Assembly: GCA_963703125.1 (NCBI GenBank) | Contig: OY969790.1 | Span: forward strand, 434,001-498,000 | Direction of reading: 5' to 3' | Length of the DNA stretch: 64,000 nt | Source of the DNA: MFD04716-140 sp963703125 | GTDB taxonomy: Bacteria > Bacteroidota > Bacteroidia > Flavobacteriales > Flavobacteriaceae | Shown here: positions 54,694 through 63,003 of the stretch, piece after piece | How positions within the stretch are numbered: the first letter of the stretch is position 1 | How the letters are laid out: each line of letters begins with the position of its first letter | The notes under the pieces: generated by a model | Told to the model about the DNA's origin: nothing | The model's database searches: none | What the model saw: only the letters and a program-made list of their open reading frames with translations | Made by a program: the position numbers and the translations under genes

Positions 54694-54701
54694 TAACTTT
54701 G
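54694..54701 (+). promoter_or_regulatory. Candidate -7 element for rsfS-ftsH
   Basis: taactttg matches TAnnTTTG, 19 bases before the rsfS ATG. No TTG lies at the expected distance upstream, so support is partial. Confidence 0.4.
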
Positions 54702-54720
54702 TAAAAACTAAAATTTTTGA

Positions 54721-55098
54721 ATGCAAAAGGGTAAAGCTAGCACAGATGAGTTAATTGCATTAATATTACAAGGAATTGAAGAAGTAAAAGGTCAACATAT
54801 AAGTTTACTAGATCTTAGGGCAATTGAAAACACAGTTTGTGACTATTTTATTATTTGTAATGGTACTTCCAATACTCAGGTTAACGCGATAGTAGGGTCC
54901 ATCCAAAAAACAGTTAGCAAAGCAATCCATGACAAACCATGGCATGTAGAAGGTCAGGAAAATGCTGAGTGGATTTTAATGGACTATGTAAACGTAGTTG
55001 TTCATATCTTCCAAAAACATATCCGTGATTATTATGACATTGAAGGCCTTTGGGGCGATGCCAAAGTGACCGAAATTGAAAGTAGCATAAATCTCTAA
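54721..55098 (+). CDS. rsfS: Ribosome silencing factor RsfS
   Basis: 125 aa (DUF143/Iojap): LIALILQGIEEVKGQHISLL, DYFIICNGTSNTQVNAIV, and WHVEGQENAEWILMDYVNVV with HIFQKHIRDYYDIEGLWGDA. It binds L14 and blocks subunit joining when nutrients are scarce. It is followed 8 bases later by ftsH, a conserved pair in Flavobacteria. Confidence 0.97.
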   Translation: MQKGKASTDELIALILQGIEEVKGQHISLLDLRAIENTVCDYFIICNGTSNTQVNAIVGSIQKTVSKAIHDKPWHVEGQENAEWILMDYVNVVVHIFQKHIRDYYDIEGLWGDAKVTEIESSINL

Positions 55099-55106
55099 AA
55101 AATAAA

Positions 55107-57089
55107 ATGGCAAAAGACAACAGTTCAAATCCCAAAAAACCAAGGTTTAGTTCATGGTGGATTTATGGCTTAATAGCAATATTACTGATCGGGTTTCAGA
55201 TTTTCAGCAGTAGTAACCTTACCAGTACAAAAAAAACTACTACCTCCGAACTTCAGGAATATCTACGCAATGGGGATATCAGTAAAATATTGATTATTAC
55301 CAATACAAACCAGGCTAAGGTTTTCCTTACTGATGAAGCGCTAAAAAAGGATGTACATAAAGATGTTGCCGAAAAGCCACTTATCCCATCGACAGGATTA
55401 ATTCCCCAATATATATTGGATTATGGCGATCTTCAAATTTTCCAGAATGAAATTACTGAAATAAAAAAGGAGAATAACCTTGATACCATAGTTGAGTTTG
55501 ACAAGGAGTCCAACCTTTTTATGGAGATGCTTTTGAGCATACTTCCCTTTATTCTGATAATTGGCATCTGGATTTATCTTATGCGCAGAATGTCCGGCGG
55601 CGGCGGCGGTGGCGCAGGCGGTCAGATTTTCAATATCGGAAAGTCCAAGGCCAAACTTTTTGATGAAAAAACCGATACCCGCACCTCATTTAAGGATGTA
55701 GCAGGATTGGAAGGTGCTAAAGAGGAAGTCGAGGAAATAGTCGAATTCCTAAAATTTCCGGATAAATACACTTCATTAGGTGGTAAAATTCCAAAGGGTG
55801 CCTTATTGGTAGCTCCTCCAGGAACAGGGAAAACTTTGTTGGCCAAAGCAGTTGCTGGGGAGGCAAAAGTGCCTTTCTTTTCTTTATCAGGTTCTGATTT
55901 TGTTGAGATGTTCGTTGGTGTCGGTGCTTCTCGTGTTCGCGATTTGTTTAAACAAGCGAAAGACAAATCACCGTCTATTATCTTTATTGATGAAATTGAC
56001 GCCATAGGTAGGGCCAGGGGAAAGAATAATTTTACAGGCTCCAATGATGAAAGGGAAAATACATTGAATCAATTGCTGACCGAAATGGATGGTTTTGGAA
56101 CCAATACCAACGTAATTGTATTGGCGGCGACCAACCGTGCAGATGTATTGGACAAAGCTTTAATGAGGGCTGGTCGATTTGATAGGCAGATATATGTGGA
56201 TTTACCGGACATTCGTGAAAGAAAAGAAATCTTTGAAGTCCATTTAAGGCCCATCAAAACAGCGGAAACTTTGGATTTAGATTTTCTAGCTCGACAAACA
56301 CCCGGTTTTTCGGGTGCTGATATCGCCAACGTTTGCAATGAAGCTGCCCTTATTGCAGCACGTAAAGAAAAAAAGTCGGTCAACAAGCAAGACTTTTTAG
56401 ATGCAGTGGACCGAATAGTAGGCGGACTGGAGAAAAAAAATAAAATCATAACTCCTGGCGAAAAAAAGACAATTGCTTACCACGAGGCCGGACATGCCAC
56501 TGTCAGCTGGATGTTGGAACATGCGGCTCCATTGGTTAAAGTGACCATTGTCCCGCGAGGGCAATCCTTGGGTGCAGCTTGGTATTTGCCCGAGGAACGC
56601 TTAATCGTCCGTCCCGAGCAAATGCAGGATGAAATGTGTGCTACATTGGGTGGTAGAGCGGCAGAAAAGGTTATTTTCGACAAGATTTCTACAGGAGCAC
56701 TTAGTGACCTTGAAAAGGTAACAAAACAAGCACGGGCCATGGTAACAGTCTATGGACTGAATGATGAGATAGGCAATCTTACGTATTACGATTCCTCGGG
56801 TCAAAATGATTATGGCTTTTCCAAACCATATAGCGAGGAAACGGCTCGAAAAATAGATGTCGAAATTTCTAAGCTTATTGAGGAGCAATATAAAAGGGCC
56901 ATTAAGGTTCTTCAGGAAAATAAGGATAAACTTGTTACTCTGGCAGAAAGATTATTGGAAAAGGAAGTTATCTTTAAGGAAGATTTAGAAAAAATATTTG
57001 GTCAAAGACCATTCGACAAGGAATTTGATGAAAGGGGACAAGAGATTCCAAAAGATGTAATAGAAGATATTACCGCAAAAAAAGAGTAA
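55107..57089 (+). CDS. ftsH: ATP-dependent zinc metalloprotease FtsH
   Basis: 660 aa. Two membrane helices (WWIYGLIAILLIGFQIF ~17-33; LLSILPFILIIGIWIYLM ~140-157) flank a periplasmic domain. The AAA module has Walker A APPGTGKT (~237), Walker B IIFIDEIDAIG (~292) and the second-region AATNRADVLDKALMRAGRFD. The zinc site is HEAGH (~459-463). A Gly-rich linker (GGGGGGAGG) precedes the AAA domain. It degrades membrane and short-lived cytosolic proteins. Confidence 0.98.
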   Translation: MAKDNSSNPKKPRFSSWWIYGLIAILLIGFQIFSSSNLTSTKKTTTSELQEYLRNGDISKILIITNTNQAKVFLTDEALKKDVHKDVAEKPLIPSTGLIPQYILDYGDLQIFQNEITEIKKENNLDTIVEFDKESNLFMEMLLSILPFILIIGIWIYLMRRMSGGGGGGAGGQIFNIGKSKAKLFDEKTDTRTSFKDVAGLEGAKEEVEEIVEFLKFPDKYTSLGGKIPKGALLVAPPGTGKTLLAKAVAGEAKVPFFSLSGSDFVEMFVGVGASRVRDLFKQAKDKSPSIIFIDEIDAIGRARGKNNFTGSNDERENTLNQLLTEMDGFGTNTNVIVLAATNRADVLDKALMRAGRFDRQIYVDLPDIRERKEIFEVHLRPIKTAETLDLDFLARQTPGFSGADIANVCNEAALIAARKEKKSVNKQDFLDAVDRIVGGLEKKNKIITPGEKKTIAYHEAGHATVSWMLEHAAPLVKVTIVPRGQSLGAAWYLPEERLIVRPEQMQDEMCATLGGRAAEKVIFDKISTGALSDLEKVTKQARAMVTVYGLNDEIGNLTYYDSSGQNDYGFSKPYSEETARKIDVEISKLIEEQYKRAIKVLQENKDKLVTLAERLLEKEVIFKEDLEKIFGQRPFDKEFDERGQEIPKDVIEDITAKKE

Positions 57090-57191
57090 ATTAAATACTG
57101 CCGAGAAAAAAAGGTCGCAGATAACGAAGAAAGGCAAAATAATTTTGTCCTATATTAAATAGTGTTAAAATCAAGGTATTCGTAAAAGTCA

Positions 57192-57803
57192 ATGGGGCTA
57201 TTTGACAAAATTTTTGGTGGAGGGAAAAAAAAGGTTCCAAAAGAAACAAAGGAAACTAGGGGTATGCACATGCCAGACCTTAATATTCCTGCCGATGAAA
57301 AATTTACCATACACTTTAAGAAAAATGGGGGTAAGTTCATTTACTGTGATTCTTTTTCAGAAGTATCCGCTGCCTTGAAAAATATTGTTTCCGAAAATGG
57401 TTGGCAAGAAGCTCCATTTCTAGTAATGAACCCTAGACTTAAAGAGAAGTTTTCAAAGGAGAGCATCAATTTTACAAGTGATTCGAATACCGGTGAGATT
57501 TTCTTTACAACTTGCGAACATCTGATTGCGCAAAACGGATCTATACTTGTTTGTTCAAATCAATTGAATGAAAAAAAACTTCATGAACTGCCTGACAATG
57601 TCATTGTATTTGCAACCACCAGTCAATTCGTTGAATCAATTGGGGAAGGATTAAAAGTTATCAAAAAAAAATATGGTCACAATATTCCCGCCAATATAAC
57701 CACACTTAAACATTTTCTTCCAACAACTGAAAATACTCATGATTTCTTAACATACGGCAGTAGTTCCAAAAATTTGTACCTTTTACTTTTGGAAGACTTA
57801 TAG
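57192..57803 (+). CDS. LUD-domain (LutC/YkgG-like) protein
   Basis: 203 aa. A lysine-rich N-terminus (FGGGKKKVPKETKETRG) is followed by a LUD-like core (GEIFFTTCEHLIAQNGSILV, SQFVESIGEGLKVIKKKYG). In classical LutC the domain assists lactate oxidation, but no lutA or lutB is nearby; this standalone version beside ftsH and cdsA is common in Flavobacteria and its role is unknown. It starts 102 bases after ftsH and 1 base before cdsA. Confidence 0.75.
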   Translation: MGLFDKIFGGGKKKVPKETKETRGMHMPDLNIPADEKFTIHFKKNGGKFIYCDSFSEVSAALKNIVSENGWQEAPFLVMNPRLKEKFSKESINFTSDSNTGEIFFTTCEHLIAQNGSILVCSNQLNEKKLHELPDNVIVFATTSQFVESIGEGLKVIKKKYGHNIPANITTLKHFLPTTENTHDFLTYGSSSKNLYLLLLEDL

Positions 57804-57804
57804 T

Positions 57805-58608
57805 ATGAGGGAAATCTTGAGGCGTGCAATTACAGGAATCTTATATATTATTTTGTTGCTTTCTGCCGTTTTCCTTAATTCAGATGCATTTGATTTCCTT
57901 TTCATGACCTTTGGCCTGGCTTGCCTCTATGAGTACAAACGTTTGGTAAACCTCAAAGGTTATCATATATTCATTGCTTATTTAGCGCTTTGGTGGGCCT
58001 ACATTTACCTTATTCATTCGCAGTCGGCAATATATGTCTTGATGTTCCTAACCATTCTTGTGGACCTATTAATGTTATTCTATCTTTTTACCAAGAAGGA
58101 AAGGGTGTTTTTAACTTATGAAAAGTTTATTATAGGTCTTTTATACATAGGAGGGGGTTGTATTTTCCTTACTATGATTCCCTATAAGAATGACCACTTT
58201 GCCAAGCTGTTGATAATGGGAATTTTTATTCTTATATGGGTTAATGATTCATTTGCCTACATTGTTGGCCGAAGTATGGGCAAAACAAAATTATGCCCAA
58301 CAATTTCTCCTAAAAAAACTGTAGAGGGAACCATTGGCGGTTTTATATTTGCCATGGGTGCCGCTTTTATAATGGGACATTTTGAACCGATTATAAGTCC
58401 ATCACAATGGATGGTCTTAGCTGCCGTCATTGTAATTACCGGTAGTTTGGGTGATTTATTGGAATCCAAACTAAAAAGGGTCGCCGGAGTAAAAGATAGT
58501 GGTGCAATTTTACCAGGCCATGGTGGCATGTTAGATCGGCTGGACAGCCTAGTTTTTGCCGCGCCATTTACCTACTTAATATTAACTATTTTTGCATATG
58601 TTTCATAA
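57805..58608 (+). CDS. cdsA: Phosphatidate cytidylyltransferase
   Basis: 267 aa with about seven membrane helices. The C-terminal signature is spread over FAYIVGRSMGKTKLCPTISP, KKTVEGTIGGFIFAMG and LESKLKRVAGVKDSGAILPG followed by HGGMLDRLDS. It makes CDP-diacylglycerol, the common precursor of membrane phospholipids. It overlaps psd by 11 bases, so phospholipid genes are co-transcribed. Confidence 0.97.
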   Translation: MREILRRAITGILYIILLLSAVFLNSDAFDFLFMTFGLACLYEYKRLVNLKGYHIFIAYLALWWAYIYLIHSQSAIYVLMFLTILVDLLMLFYLFTKKERVFLTYEKFIIGLLYIGGGCIFLTMIPYKNDHFAKLLIMGIFILIWVNDSFAYIVGRSMGKTKLCPTISPKKTVEGTIGGFIFAMGAAFIMGHFEPIISPSQWMVLAAVIVITGSLGDLLESKLKRVAGVKDSGAILPGHGGMLDRLDSLVFAAPFTYLILTIFAYVS

Positions 58609-59272
58609 AGAAGGCCAAACAATCATTTTAATCACTTTTTTTCTTATTGGTATTTCCGTTCTAATCTCGTATTTCTATGTGGATTTAATTTGGCTTAGGG
58701 TCTCAATTCAGGTTTTGGCACTGGCAATCTTAATTTTGATTCTTCAGTTCTTTAGAAATCCAAAACGCATCCCTATTAAAAGTTTTGACGAAATAATTGC
58801 GCCAGTTGATGGTAAAGTTGTGGTAATTGAAGAGGTTGAAGACTCCGAATATTTTAAGGATAAAAGAATTCAAGTCTCAATTTTTATGTCCCCGATCAAT
58901 GTGCACGTGACCAGATACCCAGTTAGCGGAAAGGTTGTGTTTTCAAAATATCATCCGGGTAAATATTTGGTTGCTTGGCATCCAAAATCTTCTACGGAAA
59001 ATGAACGTACTACTGTGGTAATCAAAACGCCCAAGTTTGGGGATGTTCTTTATCGACAAATTGCGGGTGCCTTGGCCAGACGAATCGTTAATTATGCAGA
59101 AGAAGGTGAAAGTGTTCAACAAGGCGAGGACGCGGGGTTTATAAAATTCGGGTCAAGAGTAGATATATTATTACCACTAAATACGGCGATTGCAGTTAAA
59201 CTCAACCAAAAAGTAGTTGGTGCCAAAACTTGCATTGCTACCGTCCCCTATAAAAAGGATAATGAAGAATGA
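58598..59272 (+). CDS. psd: Phosphatidylserine decarboxylase
   Basis: 224 aa from ATG 58598 (MFHKEGQTIILITFFLIG). Two N-terminal membrane helices precede the decarboxylase core: APVDGKVVVIEEVEDSEYF, VSIFMSPINVHVTRYPVSGK, and the self-cleavage region FIKFGSRVDILLP, where the GS pair gives the pyruvoyl group. The short archaeal/Bacteroidota-type Psd. With CdsA it makes phosphatidylethanolamine; the serine transferase pssA is not in this window. Confidence 0.95.
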   Translation: MFHKEGQTIILITFFLIGISVLISYFYVDLIWLRVSIQVLALAILILILQFFRNPKRIPIKSFDEIIAPVDGKVVVIEEVEDSEYFKDKRIQVSIFMSPINVHVTRYPVSGKVVFSKYHPGKYLVAWHPKSSTENERTTVVIKTPKFGDVLYRQIAGALARRIVNYAEEGESVQQGEDAGFIKFGSRVDILLPLNTAIAVKLNQKVVGAKTCIATVPYKKDNEE

Positions 59273-59534
59273 TAGTTTAAATACCGATTTTTTAAAGGCC
59301 GTGGAGTTTGTGAACAATTATACAAAACCACTTCCTGCTGATTTGCTACTAAAGCTATACGCCTACTATAAAATTGCCAATAAGAATTTCAACAATCCAG
59401 ATAGCAAAACTCCTTTGATAAACGCCTTCAAAGCAAATGCACTTATTCAAGCACAAAATACTTCACGGGAGGAGGCAATGGAGTCTTATATTAAATTGGT
59501 AATGAAAGAAATACCTAGGGATAACGAGGAATAA
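59262..59534 (+). CDS. Acyl-CoA-binding protein
   Basis: 90 aa from ATG 59262 (MKNDSLNTDFLKAVEFVNNY), overlapping the psd stop. It has the four-helix ACBP pattern (LKLYAYYKIANKNFNNPDSK, AFKANALIQAQNTSREEAME), although the usual KWDAW reads NAFKA here. It sequesters long-chain acyl-CoA, fitting its place after the phospholipid genes cdsA and psd. Confidence 0.88.
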   Translation: MKNDSLNTDFLKAVEFVNNYTKPLPADLLLKLYAYYKIANKNFNNPDSKTPLINAFKANALIQAQNTSREEAMESYIKLVMKEIPRDNEE

Positions 59535-59563
59535 AATGAAGCAGGTTTCTAAAATATTTTTGT

Positions 59564-60121
59564 TTAACCCTTATTCTTAATTGATTCTGACAGCAGTTTT
59601 TTTGCACGTAAAAGCTTGACTTTCACATTATTCACAGGTTCACTGAGTTGTTCCGCAATCAAGGCGTAGCTCAATTCATGAAAAAATCGAAGATTGATAA
59701 CCTCTTGATAATGAGGTTTTAATTTTTTAATATGCCTTAGCAATTCGGCCAAGTTTTGTTCAATGATTAATTGATCCTCTGCTGATGGTGTATCGTCCAA
59801 AACAGACTTTACTGCTTCGTTGTTGCCATCAGAATCTAAAACATTTCTTCTTCTTTTTCTAAGAAGATCAACATGTATATTCTTGGAAATTGTTATTAAC
59901 CATGTTTTAAATTCATAGGCTTCATCATAAGTACCAAGTTTATCAAAGGCTTTGGAAAAGGTCTGTATTGTAATATCCTCGGCATCGTTTTCGTTTTCTG
60001 TACGTTTCAATTGAAATCCATATACATCATTCCAAAATGTATCCAACAAAGTGCTAAATGCAATTTGATTCCCCTCTTTTGCCTTTTTAATCAGACTCTG
60101 AATGGTGTCAATTTTATCCAA
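59564..60121 (-). CDS. RNA polymerase sigma-70 family (ECF) factor
   Basis: 185 aa. Region 2 (VYGFQLKRTENENDAEDITI, FKTWLITISKNIHVDLLRKR) and region 4 (HYQEVINLRFFHELSYALIA, PVNNVKVKLLRAKKLLSES) are present. No anti-sigma gene is adjacent. The only start in frame after an upstream stop is a TTG at 60121 (MDKIDTIQSLIKKAKEG), so initiation is probably inefficient. The target promoters are unknown. Confidence 0.92.
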   Translation of the reverse strand: MDKIDTIQSLIKKAKEGNQIAFSTLLDTFWNDVYGFQLKRTENENDAEDITIQTFSKAFDKLGTYDEAYEFKTWLITISKNIHVDLLRKRRRNVLDSDGNNEAVKSVLDDTPSAEDQLIIEQNLAELLRHIKKLKPHYQEVINLRFFHELSYALIAEQLSEPVNNVKVKLLRAKKLLSESIKNKG

Positions 60122-60178
60122 AAGTGAGTTTCAATATTTAATGAGAAGAAGAGATTCATTTAGACCACGTTTTAATGG

Positions 60179-60376
60179 TTAAACAGATTCCTTTTTACAA
60201 TCTTGTTCAGCGGGTAATTTTCCACACATACTGCAAGGCTGGCCATCACTGTTCAAAAATGGGCTTTGGCTTGCACAAGTACCCGCAAATTTACCATCTT
60301 TCTTGGCCCATAATTTAATTGCAATTCCTGAGAACGCAAGTGCCAATAAACCAATTGTCAACAAGAATAATTTCAT
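60179..60376 (-). CDS. Small membrane-anchored cysteine-rich protein
   Basis: 65 aa. A membrane helix or signal (LFLLTIGLLALAFSGIAIKL) is followed by a short soluble part with four cysteines (GTCASQSPFLN, PCSMCGK, EQDCKK), including a CxxC. That suggests a metal or thiol role. It is common in Flavobacteriaceae as an unnamed 'membrane or secreted protein'; the function is unknown. Upstream of the orphan sigma gene by 57 bases. Confidence 0.75.
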   Translation of the reverse strand: MKLFLLTIGLLALAFSGIAIKLWAKKDGKFAGTCASQSPFLNSDGQPCSMCGKLPAEQDCKKESV

Positions 60377-60402
60377 CCCTTTATTTTAGACAAATATACA
60401 AC

Positions 60403-60431
60403 AAAGCCTTGACGACGACCGCCAAGGCTTT
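60403..60431 (-). terminator. Probable terminator after the anti-sigma gene
   Basis: aaagccttg (60403-60411) pairs with caaggcttt (60423-60431). It lies 25 bases after the minus-strand anti-sigma stop. The downstream T-richness is modest. Confidence 0.6.
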
Positions 60432-60456
60432 ATAACTTATTGTTAATTTGGAAAGA

Positions 60457-61218
60457 CTAATAAGCAATATTCGCTACTATGTTTTCAATTGTTGGCGCTA
60501 CATTCCCTCCCTCAGGTTCTATTGTAATATATCCAACCGCTTTTTCGGCATAAGGCAACGCCAATAATTTCTCCTGGTCAAAAGATTCTTTTATAACCCC
60601 TAAATTGACCATTTGCCCATTTACCTCCGCCCACATTTGAAAACATTGATTTTCAGGTAATTGTGGTAAATTACTGACATTTATATAAGAAAGCTTTTTA
60701 ACTGGATTTATATATGCCACAGCTTTCAATTCTTTGGCTTTTTTATTGCCATTCACAGTATATTTCTTAGTCTGTGGGTTGTTCAAGACAATAAATTGAT
60801 TCCTAAAATCTTCCAATCGCCCTTCCATATCCATTTTAAGGCTCTTGATCTCTTTGCTAACAATGGTATTTTGCTCTAGAAGGCTTTTGTTTTGATTCCA
60901 AAAGAAATAAGAGGCACCAGCAAACATTACCGCTGCAAAACTGGCGGCAATTGCGTACCTAAAAAATTGGGATCTGCCTCTCTGCTCCAACTTTATTCTT
61001 GCATAGATCTTTTCCTTTAACCCTTCGGGCGTTTTGACGGCATGAAGCTTGGCAAAGACCTCCAAATTATCTTGAAGCTCATTATAAGTATCCCTAACTT
61101 CTGGATACATGGCAAGATAGCGCTCTACTTGTTGGGCTTCTTGATCTGTAGTGAATCCCAATAAATATTTCTCCAACAAATCTGAATCCAAGAATATTTT
61201 TATCTTCTCTTTCATCAT
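60457..61218 (-). CDS. Anti-sigma factor (RskA family)
   Basis: 253 aa. An N-terminal cytoplasmic zinc-less anti-sigma domain (LLGFTTDQEAQQVERYLAMY), a membrane helix (FFRYAIAASFAAVMFAGASY, ~100-119) and a periplasmic RskA domain (LPQLPENQCFQMWAEVNGQM, AVGYITIEPEGG) follow in order. Its ATG overlaps the sigma gene stop, so the pair is translationally coupled. It would hold the ECF factor inactive until a periplasmic signal triggers its proteolysis. Confidence 0.92.
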   Translation of the reverse strand: MMKEKIKIFLDSDLLEKYLLGFTTDQEAQQVERYLAMYPEVRDTYNELQDNLEVFAKLHAVKTPEGLKEKIYARIKLEQRGRSQFFRYAIAASFAAVMFAGASYFFWNQNKSLLEQNTIVSKEIKSLKMDMEGRLEDFRNQFIVLNNPQTKKYTVNGNKKAKELKAVAYINPVKKLSYINVSNLPQLPENQCFQMWAEVNGQMVNLGVIKESFDQEKLLALPYAEKAVGYITIEPEGGNVAPTIENIVANIAY

Positions 61219-61778
61219 ATTAAATTTAAAATGAGCAGTAACAGCATCGTAGGTCCATAAATTTTCTTTAATTCACGAAGACCGATTTTTAATCTTGATT
61301 TGATCGTTCCCAAAGGAATATCAAGTTCTTCACTGGCTTCTTGTTGAGTCATCCCTTGAAAAAATAAAGCTTCTAGTACAATTTGATACTTAGACTCTAT
61401 TTTATCAAGATTCTCCTGAACGTCCATAAAATCAGGTTGTATACCTTCTACACCCAAATTATATACGTTGGAAACGTCCATTTGGATTTCTCTGTCCGCT
61501 TTAATATTAACACTTCTTAACTTATCTATTGCCGTATTTCTTGTAATGCGAAAAAGCCATGTAAACAACTTGGCCTTTGAGGGGTCATAGGAATCTGATT
61601 TTTTCCAAATCTTTACGAAACTTTCCTGAAGTACATCTTGGGCCAATTCTTCATCGCGAACAACTTTATGGGCCACCCCAAAAAGTGTATCACCATAATG
61701 CTCATACAAAAGGGAAATGGCTTTCTCATTTCGCTCCTGCAGCAATTCAACAATATGCTTTTCGAGAAGTATGCTCAT
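61215..61778 (-). CDS. ECF sigma factor (SigK-like) paired with an anti-sigma factor
   Basis: 187 aa from ATG 61778 (MSILLEKHIVELLQERNEKA). Region 2 LFTWLFRITRNTAIDKLRS and region 4 GMTQQEASEELDIPLGTIKS with RLKIGLRELK are clear. It ends in an odd hydrophobic tail, IYGPTMLLLLILNLI, which could touch the membrane or the anti-sigma helix. It overlaps the anti-sigma gene by four bases. Confidence 0.94.
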   Translation of the reverse strand: MSILLEKHIVELLQERNEKAISLLYEHYGDTLFGVAHKVVRDEELAQDVLQESFVKIWKKSDSYDPSKAKLFTWLFRITRNTAIDKLRSVNIKADREIQMDVSNVYNLGVEGIQPDFMDVQENLDKIESKYQIVLEALFFQGMTQQEASEELDIPLGTIKSRLKIGLRELKKIYGPTMLLLLILNLI

Positions 61779-61906
61779 ATAGTGTGTTGGATGGAATGAA
61801 AAAGTTGAATTACCGGCATCCAATTTCCATTTTTAACCGTATATCCCTTAAACGCTAATTTATAAAATTGATTGTTATAGGTTGTGTTATCTCAAAATAT
61901 TAATTA

Positions 61907-61935
61907 TAAATGTGCACTTGGTAACTGCACATTTA
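61907..61935. other. Perfect 10-bp inverted repeat upstream of the sigma gene
   Basis: taaatgtgca (61907-61916) and tgcacattta (61926-61935) are exact complements around cttggtaac, about 130 bases before the sigma ATG. It could be an operator for the sigma-anti-sigma operon or part of a tandem terminator after murB. Confidence 0.6.
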
Positions 61936-61958
61936 GTTTTTGGTTAGTTTGGTTTGGT

Positions 61959-61990
61959 ATAACCCCTGATGATCTTTCCTCGGGGGTTAT
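61959..61990. terminator. Stem-loop overlapping the murB stop codon
   Basis: ataacccctga (61959-61969) pairs with tcgggggttat (61980-61990, one G-T), and the murB stop TAA is inside the stem. On the minus strand there is no T-run; on the plus strand tttattatatt follows. Its role as the murB terminator is uncertain. Confidence 0.5.
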
Positions 61991-63003
61991 TTTATTATAT
62001 TGACTTCTGGGGAAATTTGCAAGTTGAATTCTGAAAAAACCTTGTCCATAATTAACTCGGCCAAGTCTAAAATCTCTCTTCCGGTCGCTGTTCCATAATT
62101 TACCAATACCAATGCCTGGTTTTTGTGTACACCCGCATCTCCAAAACGTCTACCTTTAAAACCACATTGCTCAATAAGCCAACCGGCAGGAATCTTATAT
62201 TCATTTTCGGTAACCTTATAAAACGGAGCTTCTGGGTGTTTGGATGTAAACTCATGAAACTCAGATTTGGATAATACAGGATTCTTGAAAAAACTGCCAC
62301 TATTGCCCAGTTCTTTTGGGTCTGGCAGTTTGCTTTGCCGAATTGCAATTACTGCCTCCGAGACATCTTTAATTACGGGATTGGAAATATTATTTTTTTT
62401 CAGTTCCTCGTCTATAGATCCATACGATGTGTTTAAAGTGTGAATATTCTTCGACAAATTAAACCTCACCGAGGTGATAATATATTTATCCTTACCCCCA
62501 TTCTTAAAGAAAGAATCTCGATACCCAAATTGACATTGCTCCTTATTGAAAACTTCAATTTCCCCACTTAAAATATTCAAGGCTTCACAGCTTTCAAAAA
62601 CATCTTTAAGCTCAACGCCATAGGCACCTATATTTTGTATTGGGGCGGTACCTGTGTTACCAGGTATTAAGGATAAATTTTCTAGGCCACCATATCCATT
62701 TTCCAAGGTCCAAAGAACCATTTGATGCCAGTTTTCACCCGCCATAACCTCTATTCTCACAGAGTTTCCTTCTTCTTCAATAACTTCTTTACCCTTTAAA
62801 TTGATGTGCAGTACCAATGCGTCTAGATTGTTGGTAATGAGCATATTACTACCCCCTCCCAAAACGAATTTACTTGGATATTCATCTAATCTCAGCACTT
62901 CTTTTAATTCATCGACGCTATTTATCTCGCAAAAATATTTTGCTTTAGCTTCAATACCAAAGGTATTATAGGGCTTGAGGGATATGTTGGACTGAATCGT
63001 CAT
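61987..63003 (-). CDS. murB: UDP-N-acetylmuramate dehydrogenase (MurB)
   Basis: 338 aa type I MurB: the FAD-binding domain (FVLGGGSNMLITNNLDALVL, SLIPGNTGTAPIQNIGAYGV) and C-terminal GNSGSFFKNPVL, with the catalytic Ser in the GSFFKNP motif. It reduces enolpyruvyl-UDP-GlcNAc to UDP-MurNAc. The ATG overlaps the stop of the upstream aminotransferase (taatg), so both are in one operon. Confidence 0.97.
   Translation of the reverse strand: MTIQSNISLKPYNTFGIEAKAKYFCEINSVDELKEVLRLDEYPSKFVLGGGSNMLITNNLDALVLHINLKGKEVIEEEGNSVRIEVMAGENWHQMVLWTLENGYGGLENLSLIPGNTGTAPIQNIGAYGVELKDVFESCEALNILSGEIEVFNKEQCQFGYRDSFFKNGGKDKYIITSVRFNLSKNIHTLNTSYGSIDEELKKNNISNPVIKDVSEAVIAIRQSKLPDPKELGNSGSFFKNPVLSKSEFHEFTSKHPEAPFYKVTENEYKIPAGWLIEQCGFKGRRFGDAGVHKNQALVLVNYGTATGREILDLAELIMDKVFSEFNLQISPEVNIIK

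Noticed and set aside
57192..57803. Lactate utilisation operon member lutC
   Set aside because: The LUD-like domain is present, but no lutA or lutB is adjacent; only a domain-level name is justified.
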